From Verrucomicrobia bacterium LW23 (GTDB taxonomy: Bacteria > Verrucomicrobiota > Verrucomicrobiia > Methylacidiphilales > UBA1321): DNA of 64,000 nt. This document shows positions 31,071-39,362 of this stretch, in pieces. How positions within the stretch are numbered: position 1 is the first letter of the stretch; every line of letters begins with the position of its first letter. The stretch is from positions 310,001-374,000 of the forward strand of contig QAZA01000056.1 in the NCBI GenBank assembly GCA_003054695.1. The letters are read 5' to 3'. A program made the position numbers and the translations under genes. A model generated the notes under the pieces. It had not been told where the DNA came from. It saw only the letters and a list, made by a program, of their open reading frames with translations, and made no database searches.

Positions 31071-31089
31071 CTCATACTTTTTGTATGAG
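31071..31089. promoter_or_regulatory. LysR-type operator candidate
   Basis: CTCATAC and GTATGAG are perfect 7-bp inverted repeats around five Ts, in the 90-base divergent region between the SnoaL-like gene and the LysR gene and 13 bases before the regulator's ATG. Dyads of this kind with a T...A core are usual LysR binding sites, allowing control of both directions. Confidence 0.6.
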
Positions 31090-31102
31090 AAAGCTTAAGG
31101 CA

Positions 31103-32017
31103 ATGGAACTGCGCCACCTTCGTTACTTCATCGCCGTGGCAAAGCACGGGTCCTTCAATCGCGCCGCGCAGACTCTGCACCTTACGCAGCCTGCGCTAAG
31201 CAGGCAGGTGAAGGACCTGGAGGAAGAGCTTTCCGTGCCGCTTCTGGTGCGCGGGAAAAACGCGGTGACGCTGACAGCCGCCGGCGATTCCTTTTACGAA
31301 GAAGCGCGAGAGATTCTTGCCCGCGTAGACTTGGCCGTTCAGCGCGTACGCAGCGAACCTCGCGCCGAGGTTTTGCGCGTCGGCTACGCGCCCTCGGTCA
31401 CCGCAGGCATTCTTCCCCATGCGCTGCAAAGATTTCACGCGGAGCATCCGCGCGTCCGCGTCGAGCTGGCGGACCTTTTTCCTCAAGACATGGCCGGCAA
31501 GGCCAGAGATGGGGAGCTGGACGTCGTCATTACGCTGGAGATTCCCGGTGCGACCGTCCCCCATTTTCACTGGGAGGAACTCTATAAAATTCAGATCGTC
31601 CTGGTGATGCCGGCGGGCCACTCCCTCGCCACATTGAAGCGCGTACCGCCGCGCAGCCTTCGTGACGTTCCATTGGTCGGCCTGGCTCCGGAGAGTTTTC
31701 CCGAATACGTGCCGCACATTAAAAAGATTCTGAAGCCCTTTGGCATCAGGCCTCATTTTGTGGCGCTGGAACGGGACGGCGTCTCCACCATGTTCGCGAG
31801 CATCGAGGCTTTCAACGCCCCCGCCATTTTAGCGGAAAGCGCCGTGAGTTTCATGCCACGGTCCCTTGTTTGTCGCCCCTTTTTTCCGGCGTTTGATCCT
31901 GTAATCGCGAAAATCGGATGGTCCAAGAACAACCCCAAAACGCACGTAAGTGCGTTCGCCAAGCATTTGAAGAAAGCTGCCCAAGGCAAAGTGCATGATA
32001 CGCCTGGCGCAGCTTAA
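31103..32017 (+). CDS. LysR-family transcriptional regulator
   Basis: This 304-residue protein begins MELRHLRYFIAVAKHGSF and has the full winged HTH (AAQTLHLTQPALSRQVKDLE, about 18-37), then two effector-domain lobes from about residue 90 (VLRVGYAPSVTAGILPHAL). Length is standard for the family. The start at 31103 fits the family N-terminus better than an ATG 18 bases upstream. Divergent orientation with the SDR/SnoaL pair and the intervening dyad point to local regulation. Confidence 0.9.
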   Translation: MELRHLRYFIAVAKHGSFNRAAQTLHLTQPALSRQVKDLEEELSVPLLVRGKNAVTLTAAGDSFYEEAREILARVDLAVQRVRSEPRAEVLRVGYAPSVTAGILPHALQRFHAEHPRVRVELADLFPQDMAGKARDGELDVVITLEIPGATVPHFHWEELYKIQIVLVMPAGHSLATLKRVPPRSLRDVPLVGLAPESFPEYVPHIKKILKPFGIRPHFVALERDGVSTMFASIEAFNAPAILAESAVSFMPRSLVCRPFFPAFDPVIAKIGWSKNNPKTHVSAFAKHLKKAAQGKVHDTPGAA

Positions 32018-32576
32018 ACCCATGTGTAAGACCAATTGGTCTAAATTGGCGATTCACTGGAACAGGAGGGATAGATGCGGTTTGACCAGCGGCCTGCCCA
32101 GCAAGTTTCTTTCCCCGTTGCATACGTTGCGTTTCTGCTCGCAGGGGATGTGGCGTGAAAATCTGTTCCTTGTGCGACTACATCCACCCGTGGAGCCAAA
32201 GTACTTGGCGGATTTTGACGCAACGGCCGCGCCCGCGCTCACATCCTGATGCGAGTGAGGGCGCGATGTTGCTTTCGTCAAATGCGATGCGTTTGAATTT
32301 TTGCATGTGGCAAGATGAACCCAAACTATGTAAAGGGCAGGGTATTGCCAAAAGTGTTGGAGTGGCAACGATGGAACGCGGTACGCGGTTACGTATTGCT
32401 TTTGCCTGAGGGTTGCAGATAAAGAAAAGGAGGAACCCCGGCTTCTGGCAAAGCGGCGTGCTATGCACAGAGGGCGGGATTCCTCCCTTCTGAACAATGT
32501 GGCGACGATCTTGCGGGTGAATCTGCCGTTATGGCAGAAGGACCTTGCGACGGTTGCCGGGTAAGGAGCCAGGAGT
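32018..32576. other. gene-poor spacer with imperfect palindrome
   Basis: No coding sequence can be supported. Near 32427-32492 an AAGGAGGAACCCCG arm pairs imperfectly with CGGGATTCCTCCCTT across about 35 bases, forming a long hairpin that could end transcription from the LysR side. The rest looks like undirected spacer. Confidence 0.4.
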
Positions 32577-32675
32577 TTACTTCTTGGCTTTGGTGGTCTT
32601 TTTAGCAGGAGCGGCCGGGGCGGCAGCGGCCTTGGGAGCGGCTTTGGCGGCGGTCTTCTTTTTGGCGGCGGGCAT
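32577..32675 (-). CDS. tiny Lys/Ala-rich histone H1-like protein
   Basis: This 32-residue protein consists almost only of Ala, Lys, Pro and Thr (MPAAKKKTAAKAAPKAAAA, then PAAPAKKTTKAKK), like the C-terminal tails of bacterial histone H1-like proteins. A strong AAGGGGG ribosome site stands about 10 bases before the ATG, which supports expression. It is far shorter than typical Hc1/H1-like proteins, so it may be a minimal nucleoid-binding peptide. DNA binding is inferred from composition. Confidence 0.65.
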   Translation of the reverse strand: MPAAKKKTAAKAAPKAAAAPAAPAKKTTKAKK

Positions 32676-33009
32676 GGATCGTCACCCCCTTCCGTTCAGG
32701 ATGATATGAACAGGATAATCTGACGTCGGACGGATTCGCAATCGAACCTCGAACGTTCAGTAAAAATGGGTAAAACCAGCGTTGGTGCCAACCGTAACTT
32801 TAACACTTTCGCAGCTACAACAAATCTGCGGCGTGGCGCAAGCTACGATATATGAGGTATTGATATGTTAGTTCTTGCCTTTGGTCAATACGCAAAGTGC
32901 CATTTTTGCGAAAAAAGAGCTGCTTTTGGCTAAATCAATAGCGTTGTTTTGGTAAAACAACGCTCCAGGCCGGTTTAAAGGGCTTTTTGGTGATGGCAAC
33001 GCATCTGCA
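32676..33009. other. AT-rich intergenic region with terminator-like hairpin
   Basis: This holds the promoter region of the tiny Lys-rich gene and the 3' flank of the giant kinase gene. A perfect 11-bp stem AGCGTTGTTTT/AAAACAACGCT with a 3-base loop lies at 32940-32964, about 45 bases after the kinase stop on its strand, and probably ends that transcript. No gene is seen. Confidence 0.5.
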
Positions 33010-36000
33010 CTACGGCGCGTTCTCGCCCGGTTTGCGGGGGAAGATCGCCTCCGGCTGGCCACCGGGCAGTGGCGCTGTGGGGCTGACACCGGGCATCATG
33101 GGGAGCAGGGGGTTGGAGCTGGGCTCGCTGGCTGTCTCCGTATCGGCGGCGGCGGGCTCGGGTGCGGGGGATGCGGTTTGCGGCTCGGAGGCGCCCTGAG
33201 CGCGGCCGGGCGAGCTTTGCCGGTGTGGCGGAGCGCCTGGGGTGGGAGCCTCGGACGGAAGCATGGGCCGTGGCGCAGTCGCAGGTGCCATCGGTGCGGA
33301 GGAGGGGACAGCGCCCGATGCGGCATCGCCGCCGGGCATGGCGCCGGCCGTGGGTGGCGCGTCGGGAGACGGCTCACCCGGCACGCCGCCGGCGGAGGGC
33401 GCTGCGGCGGGCGTGGCGGGGCGGTTATCCCACTCGATAAGGAAGGGTCTCTTCGCTTCGCGCGGCTCGCGCAGAAACTCCAGGCTCCAGCCCAGGCCTT
33501 TGCTCCAGTAGGTGTAGCCTTCGCGCCCCATGCTGTCGCTCAGCACTTCGGCGGGGAAGCGGTGGAACATCTCGTTGCCGGTGGCGTCCTCCACGTTACG
33601 GGGGCCGCCGGTGGCGGAGGCGCGGGTAATGCTGCCGTCGCGCACGGTGTAGCCGATCCACGGCTCCAGCGAGCGCGCGCCGATGTTGTCCAGGAAGTTG
33701 TTCTTCTCTTCGGAGTCGATCTCCACCAGCCGCGCGCCCACTTTCTCGGCAAACGCTTTGGCTTCAGGCCACGTCATGGCTTTGGGCACAAACAGGCAGC
33801 GTGTGCGCAGGAAGGGGGTGGCCAGCTCGCGCAGGCGGCCCAGCTCGTTGCGGCGGATGGCCAGCAGCACCTCCACGTTGCGGCTCAGGCGTGCCAGCGA
33901 GCGCTTGCGCTCCAGCTCCAACCCTTTGTCGCCGGGCTTGATGGCGCCGGCCTCCGCCCAGGCTTTCATCGCGCTTTCCAGCTCGGCGTCGGGTATCCCG
34001 TCGCTGTCAAAGCCAAAGTAGTCGGGCGGACTGTGGAGGAAGGGCTCCAGCGTGGTAAGCGGGCAGGCGAAGGCGTTGATGCGGCGCAGGCGTTCGTCGT
34101 ACTTCATCTTCGCGTCGGCGGGCGGGGCCAGCGGGGCGAGGGAGGTGACAGGGTTGTGGGAGATATCGAGGGTTTGCAGCGCCATGCCGTGCAGCGGGCC
34201 TAAGTCGCTGATGCGGTTGCCTTTAAGGTTGAGCGAGCGGATGTGCAGGCCCTGCAGAGGCTTGATGCTCTCAATCTTGCAGTACTGCGCCAGCAGGCGG
34301 TTGAGATTCATGGTGGCCAGCGGCGCCAGGTCCTTCACCTGGGTGTAGCCCATCGTCAGGATCTCCACTTTCGTCCCCGCCAGCGGCGAGAGGTCCGACA
34401 GCGGGTTCCAGCTCAGGTCCAGCGTGGTGATGGGCTTTCCGGCCAGCGGCTCCAGGGAGGTGACCTGGTTGTTGGAGAAATCGGCCCGCACCAGGGGCGC
34501 GTTGCGCAGGGCGGAGAGGCTGCTGATCTTGTTGTCCCGCATCACTATACTCATCAGCGGCACGCGTTCGAGCGCGGAGATCGACTCGATGGAGTTGGCG
34601 CTGATGTCCAGGATTTGCAGCTTCGCATTCTCCAGCTCGTTGATGCCCGAGAGGCCCAGGGCGGAGACGTCGAGCGCCGCCAGGTCCTCCGTCTTGGCCA
34701 GGTAGCGCAGCAGATCGCCGGCGGCGCCGGTGGGCAGCGGGCCGTCGCGCTCCTGCAGCAGCGTCAGCGCCACGCGGCTGGTCGGGTCGAGCTCGCGCAC
34801 TTGTTTAAGGTAGCGGAAGCCGTTTTCGTACTCGCGCAGGTTAAAGGCGCGTATCGCCTCCAGCTCCAGAAAGCGCGCGCGGAAGGCTTTGGTGGGGGCT
34901 GTCCGCCCTTCGCCGCTGCCGGCCAGCTCGCGCAGCGTTTCGATCAGCTTGTCGTCGTGCGGGTACCAGCGGTTGGCGATGGCAAAGGCGCGAAGGATAG
35001 CCTCCTCGCTTACCGCTTCGCCGTGAAAATCCATGGCGATGTTGCGGTAGGACTGGATGGCGTCGTAGATCAGCCGCATGCGCGTGGATTCATCCCACGT
35101 GGCACGGAACGCGGCGTCCATCAGCGCGTCGCCGGCAATCAGCGGGCTGGACTTTTTGGGCAGCGTGAGGCGGTAAGCCTTGATCCCCAGCACGCGTGTT
35201 TTCAGGCGCGAGCGGCTGCGGAAACCGATGCGCTCCAGGTCCAGGCCCAGCAGAGGAGTTACATCCTCCAGCACCACCGTCTCCTTGTCGTTGACGTAAA
35301 GGCGCACCACGTTGTCGCGGCGCTCCATAATCAGCGAGTAGGTGGTGTTGGGCTGCACCTTGTAGAGGGAGTTGAAAAGCTCGTCCGGCGGCTGCTGGCT
35401 GTCGTTGCGGGAGATAATGGCCATGTTGCCCAGCATGTAACCGAACGACGTGGAGTAGCCGGGCGGCATGGAGGTGCCGGTGGTAAGGCTCTCCATGCGG
35501 CTGTTGATGAAGAGGTCGAAGTTATCCATGTAGCTGCCGGGCGGCGCGCCGTCGGTCTCAAAGCGCACGTCCACCATCACGCGGGAGTCGCGCGGCAGAC
35601 GCACGTTTTTCAGCCACACGTTTTGCGAGCCGTACTCCAGCAACAGGCCTTTGCTGTCCATCACCACCGGCATTTTCCAGGGCTGCAGTTGCGAGTCGAC
35701 AAACTCGAAGTCCTCGCGGTTCACCTCCGGGCTGGTGAAGTCGGCGGCGTACACCTCCACCCAGTCGCCCCACATCTCCATGTAGTTTTTGAACATGTAG
35801 CCGCCGACAACCGCCAGCGTGATGAACAGGGCTGTGCACAGCGCCACAATGGTGCGGTGCTTGGCGATGAACTTGCTGGCGCGATAGGCGAGGGTAATGC
35901 GGCGCCCGGCGATCGGGTCGCCCTCGCGATAGCGCTTGAGATCCTCGGCCAGCTGCATCACGCTGGCGTAACGCATTTTGGCGGAGGGGCTTAGCGCTTT

Positions 36001-38505
36001 GAGGACGATCGTCTCCAGGTCGGGCTCAATATGCCGGTTGACGCGGCGCGGCGCGGGCGGCTCGTGCTCCTGCAGCGTGTTGGCGTCCGTAAGGATGTTG
36101 CCGGTGGACTGGAAGTGTTTCCGGCCCGTGATCATCTGGTAGAGGATGGCGCCGATGCTGTAGACGTCCGCGCGCTCGTTGACGTCCTTGCTGCTGGTGG
36201 CCTGCTCGGGCGCCATGTAGTCCAGCGTGCCGACGACCTGGCCGCTGAGGGAGAGCGACACCTCGGTCTTGCCGGTCTCCAGCTTGGCCAGGCCAAAGTC
36301 CATCACCACGGGATCGCCTTCGGGGCGGATCATGATGTTGCCGGGCTTGAGATCGCGGTGCAAAATGCCGTGCTCGTGCGCGCGTTGAATGCCGTCGCAC
36401 ACCTGCGAGACGATGCTGAGCGTTTGCTGCACGGGCAGCACGTAGTAATTTTGCCCGGGCGCGTCCGTGGTATGCACGGGGGTGAGGCCGGAGCCGAACG
36501 CGGCGGCGGTGGAGCTCTGCACCTCTTTAACAAGGATGGACATGTCGGTGCCGCCGGCGGCCGTGCGGCTCATGCTGCTGCCGGAGCTGCTGCCGGCCTT
36601 GTGCTTGAGGATATCTGCAAGCGACACGCCGGGAATGAGTTCCATCGCCAGGTAGGGCACGCGGTTCACCTCGCCCACCTCGTAAATGCGCACAATGTTG
36701 CGGTGGGAGAGCTTGCTCATCACCTCCGCCTCGCGCTTAAAGCGGCGAATCTGGCTCTCCGTGGCGGATTCGCCCGCAAGCAAAATCTTGATGGCCAGCG
36801 GGTTGCCAAAGGAGTCCCGCGCGCGCCACACCTCGCCCATGCCGCCGCGGCCCAGAAGGCTTACCAGGCGGTACTTGCCAAAAATGCGCTCCGTGTTCTC
36901 GATGCTGACCACCTCCGGACGCAGCACCTTTACGTTGGTTTCCGCGTTCTTGGGGCGCTCCACGCTGATGACCGGGATGAACCGCGCCACGCCCTTGACC
37001 TTGAGCTGGTAAAGGTAGCTGAACCGGAACATCGGGTGCGCGTCGGTGCCGGAGACGCCCGGGCCGATGACGACGATCTTGCCCTTCTGGTCGTCCGGCA
37101 GCGGCAGCACGCCTTCGGTCTTGCCGCCGACGGCCTCCAGCGGGACGTCGATCAGCGTACGGCTTTCGCGCGACTCCCAGCCTTCGGGCAAATTCTCCAG
37201 CACGGATTGCAGCGTGGCCTCGGTCAGCAAAATTTCCTGCCCGCGCGCGGCGCTGCACAGGCGGCTGGCCAGATTGACGCTGGCGCCCAGCACGGTGTAG
37301 CTTTGGCGCACCGTGCTGCCCATGCTGCCGACAACCATGTCGCCCGTGTTAACGCCCACGCCGGCCTCGGGCATGATCTTGCCCATCTCGCGATATTTCT
37401 CCTGCAGCTCGCGCATGCGGTCGATCTGGTCGCATGCCGTCTTGATGGCGCGCAGCGCGTGATCCTTGTGGTAAGGCGGCGCGCCGAAGAGAGCCATCAT
37501 TTCGTCGCCGACAATCTTGTCCACCCACGAGTCGTTTTGCTTGACGGCCGTGCTCACCTCTTCCAGGTAGGCGTTGAGCGTGTTGCGCACCTCCTCGGGA
37601 GTCTGCGTCTCGCTGATGGCCGTAAAGCCGCGTAAGTCGGTGAAGGAGACGGACATGTAGCGGCGCTCGGGGAAGCGGAAGGTGCGCTGCTCCTCCTCGG
37701 TCATCCGCACAAAGTCGGCGCCGGAGAACTTTTGCGCGTAGGTGCGCAGCCGCTCGTGCTCGGAGATATCGTGCAGCAGAATGTCGACGTGGCCGTCGCG
37801 GCTGCTCACCTTGATCTCGAACTCGCGCCCCACGTCGTCGCGCGCCTTCTGCACGCTGTAGGTGGAGTCGCTGGGCAGGGAGAACGCGTCGAGCATCTCC
37901 TTGTTAAAGAAGCGGCGCAGGACGGAAAGCTCCTGCCGCACCACCTGATCCTTGGGCGTGTGCAGGTAGCGCGCCATGCTTGTATTGATGTAATCAATAC
38001 GCTTGTCCGGCCCCACGCGCAGGATCAGCGTCTCCAGCCCCTCGATGGACGAGTGGATGCTGCTGCCCGCCTTGTTTTTCTCCCCCGCGGCGGCAGCGGT
38101 GCCAGAAGGCGGAGTATCCGCAGTGGAAGCCGCACCGCTGCCCACGGAGGAGGGCGAGGCCGAGAGCGTGGACGCCATGGCGCTGCGTGTCTCCTCCAGC
38201 TGCGCCTGCAACTCGCGATTGGCCGCGCGCAGACGCGCCAGCTCCAGCTCCGCGCTGTCCTCGCTGGCGATGGAAGGCACGGCAAAGCCGTCCTGCGACT
38301 CCGCAGAGACGCCGGAATCGGACGTGGACAAGCCGCCGCCGTGAGACGCCGCGCCGGCATTGGAGTTGGGGAGAGGTCGATCGGAAGACATGGTCGTCGG
38401 ACAGGAACCCGTGGATCGGGCAGGCGCCGCACCGGCATTCTCCCCGCGAGGAGGAGATGCGTCCCGCCGGTCGGCCTTATCCTGATCTGGTATGCAGTGT
38501 AGCAT
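33010..38505 (-). CDS. giant PAS-cyclase-kinase-TM-LRR-lectin signalling protein
   Basis: This 1831-residue protein has a Ser/Ala-rich N-terminus, a short coiled coil (about 83-110) and a PAS-like region (154-255). Next is a class III nucleotide cyclase (about 283-455) with metal Asp290 and Asp334 (KIVGDE) and Asn411/Arg415. A Hanks-type kinase (about 543-862) has GRGGMG, Lys573, HRD 716-718 and DFG 736-738, and carries a ~55-residue Ser-rich insert. One membrane helix follows (about 885-905). Outside come a LamG-like beta region, SDS22-type leucine-rich repeats (about 1240-1470), a C-type-lectin-like domain (WPEAKAFAEKVGARLVEID, WIGYT) and a Pro/Ala-rich tail. All visible catalytic residues are intact. 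It could link surface binding to both phosphorylation and cyclic nucleotide output. Confidence 0.85.
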   Translation of the reverse strand: MLHCIPDQDKADRRDASPPRGENAGAAPARSTGSCPTTMSSDRPLPNSNAGAASHGGGLSTSDSGVSAESQDGFAVPSIASEDSAELELARLRAANRELQAQLEETRSAMASTLSASPSSVGSGAASTADTPPSGTAAAAGEKNKAGSSIHSSIEGLETLILRVGPDKRIDYINTSMARYLHTPKDQVVRQELSVLRRFFNKEMLDAFSLPSDSTYSVQKARDDVGREFEIKVSSRDGHVDILLHDISEHERLRTYAQKFSGADFVRMTEEEQRTFRFPERRYMSVSFTDLRGFTAISETQTPEEVRNTLNAYLEEVSTAVKQNDSWVDKIVGDEMMALFGAPPYHKDHALRAIKTACDQIDRMRELQEKYREMGKIMPEAGVGVNTGDMVVGSMGSTVRQSYTVLGASVNLASRLCSAARGQEILLTEATLQSVLENLPEGWESRESRTLIDVPLEAVGGKTEGVLPLPDDQKGKIVVIGPGVSGTDAHPMFRFSYLYQLKVKGVARFIPVISVERPKNAETNVKVLRPEVVSIENTERIFGKYRLVSLLGRGGMGEVWRARDSFGNPLAIKILLAGESATESQIRRFKREAEVMSKLSHRNIVRIYEVGEVNRVPYLAMELIPGVSLADILKHKAGSSSGSSMSRTAAGGTDMSILVKEVQSSTAAAFGSGLTPVHTTDAPGQNYYVLPVQQTLSIVSQVCDGIQRAHEHGILHRDLKPGNIMIRPEGDPVVMDFGLAKLETGKTEVSLSLSGQVVGTLDYMAPEQATSSKDVNERADVYSIGAILYQMITGRKHFQSTGNILTDANTLQEHEPPAPRRVNRHIEPDLETIVLKALSPSAKMRYASVMQLAEDLKRYREGDPIAGRRITLAYRASKFIAKHRTIVALCTALFITLAVVGGYMFKNYMEMWGDWVEVYAADFTSPEVNREDFEFVDSQLQPWKMPVVMDSKGLLLEYGSQNVWLKNVRLPRDSRVMVDVRFETDGAPPGSYMDNFDLFINSRMESLTTGTSMPPGYSTSFGYMLGNMAIISRNDSQQPPDELFNSLYKVQPNTTYSLIMERRDNVVRLYVNDKETVVLEDVTPLLGLDLERIGFRSRSRLKTRVLGIKAYRLTLPKKSSPLIAGDALMDAAFRATWDESTRMRLIYDAIQSYRNIAMDFHGEAVSEEAILRAFAIANRWYPHDDKLIETLRELAGSGEGRTAPTKAFRARFLELEAIRAFNLREYENGFRYLKQVRELDPTSRVALTLLQERDGPLPTGAAGDLLRYLAKTEDLAALDVSALGLSGINELENAKLQILDISANSIESISALERVPLMSIVMRDNKISSLSALRNAPLVRADFSNNQVTSLEPLAGKPITTLDLSWNPLSDLSPLAGTKVEILTMGYTQVKDLAPLATMNLNRLLAQYCKIESIKPLQGLHIRSLNLKGNRISDLGPLHGMALQTLDISHNPVTSLAPLAPPADAKMKYDERLRRINAFACPLTTLEPFLHSPPDYFGFDSDGIPDAELESAMKAWAEAGAIKPGDKGLELERKRSLARLSRNVEVLLAIRRNELGRLRELATPFLRTRCLFVPKAMTWPEAKAFAEKVGARLVEIDSEEKNNFLDNIGARSLEPWIGYTVRDGSITRASATGGPRNVEDATGNEMFHRFPAEVLSDSMGREGYTYWSKGLGWSLEFLREPREAKRPFLIEWDNRPATPAAAPSAGGVPGEPSPDAPPTAGAMPGGDAASGAVPSSAPMAPATAPRPMLPSEAPTPGAPPHRQSSPGRAQGASEPQTASPAPEPAAADTETASEPSSNPLLPMMPGVSPTAPLPGGQPEAIFPRKPGENAP

Positions 38506-39362
38506 GAAAGCCCCCTAAAGGACAAACTGACTTTCCTGTTTCCGCTCAATTCCGGTTCGCGGATGAAACGCGCGGAGCTTCAGCCCTTGCAAACTTTAGG
38601 CGCGCAATCATTCATATGGATGAATGAGGGCAGCCTGAGCGCAACCTTACATGAACAGGCACAATTGAGGTATAGACATCGTAGGTGCTCCGAAGCGACG
38701 GAAGAGGGACCGCAAATGAGGCGTTGGTGGAGCGAGCCCGCGGGAACCACTGAGAGGGTTACGTTCGGGTGCAGACAGGCCAACGAGGGAACGCCCTGTT
38801 CCAAGATATCAACGGGTAAGGTAGCCCGCCTGGAAACATTCCCCGGCGCGCCCGTTGCGAATCCGCCCGTTAAAATCTGATTCCCACGTCGCTTCGCCTG
38901 TTCGCATGGCAATACGATGACGGATTTTCACGCTACGGTCGCAACGGCGGATACGCAACATGCGCAACGCCAGAATGTTAGAGCAAGCCCCACTAGAACT
39001 CCCGAACTCATGAGAGAGCCTTGGGCTGTCACGCGGGGACTGTATACATCCGTAACTAAGCCGCTCAGGTGTCCTGTATCAGTGATTCTTCGTAGAATAA
39101 AAAGCGCGGCCTTCAGCGGTGCACTTCACAAACATGATGAGAAGGATTTATAATACAGGATATCAGTGATCCTTCCCGTAATTTCACACGCAATACGGTA
39201 TCAATAATTGTACGAACTATTGGTGACTCTGGACGCTAGTGCCCTGTCATCATTACACCTGCGGATAATAAGATGGAGAATAAGGGTCGAGGCACCGCCG
39301 CGCGCGGGAGTGACTCAGTAGCGCGGAATGCTCGAATTGCTCCATAACCAAACCAAGCGCTC
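38506..39362. other. 857-base gene-free leader region upstream of the giant kinase
   Basis: No convincing gene is seen; open frames here lack codon bias. It has several short pairings (for example AACGGG/CCCGTT around 38813-38860) and a direct repeat TATCAGTGATYCTTC at 39077-39091 and 39161-39175, the second within a GAAGGAT/ATCCTTC dyad. It may hold the kinase promoter and regulatory sites, or an unrecognised RNA. Confidence 0.4.

Noticed and set aside
34243-37635. Long + strand frames opposite the giant kinase gene
   Set aside because: Low-complexity His/Gly/Val-rich translations that follow from the codon bias of the minus-strand gene.
38690-38870. A housekeeping RNA (RNase P, SRP or tmRNA) in the kinase leader
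   Set aside because: The conserved cores of these RNAs (for example GGAAGGNAGCAG of SRP) are absent.
38563-38880. A 105-residue + strand frame in the kinase leader
   Set aside because: No ribosome site, no codon bias, no resemblance to any family; overlapped by an equally poor minus-strand frame.
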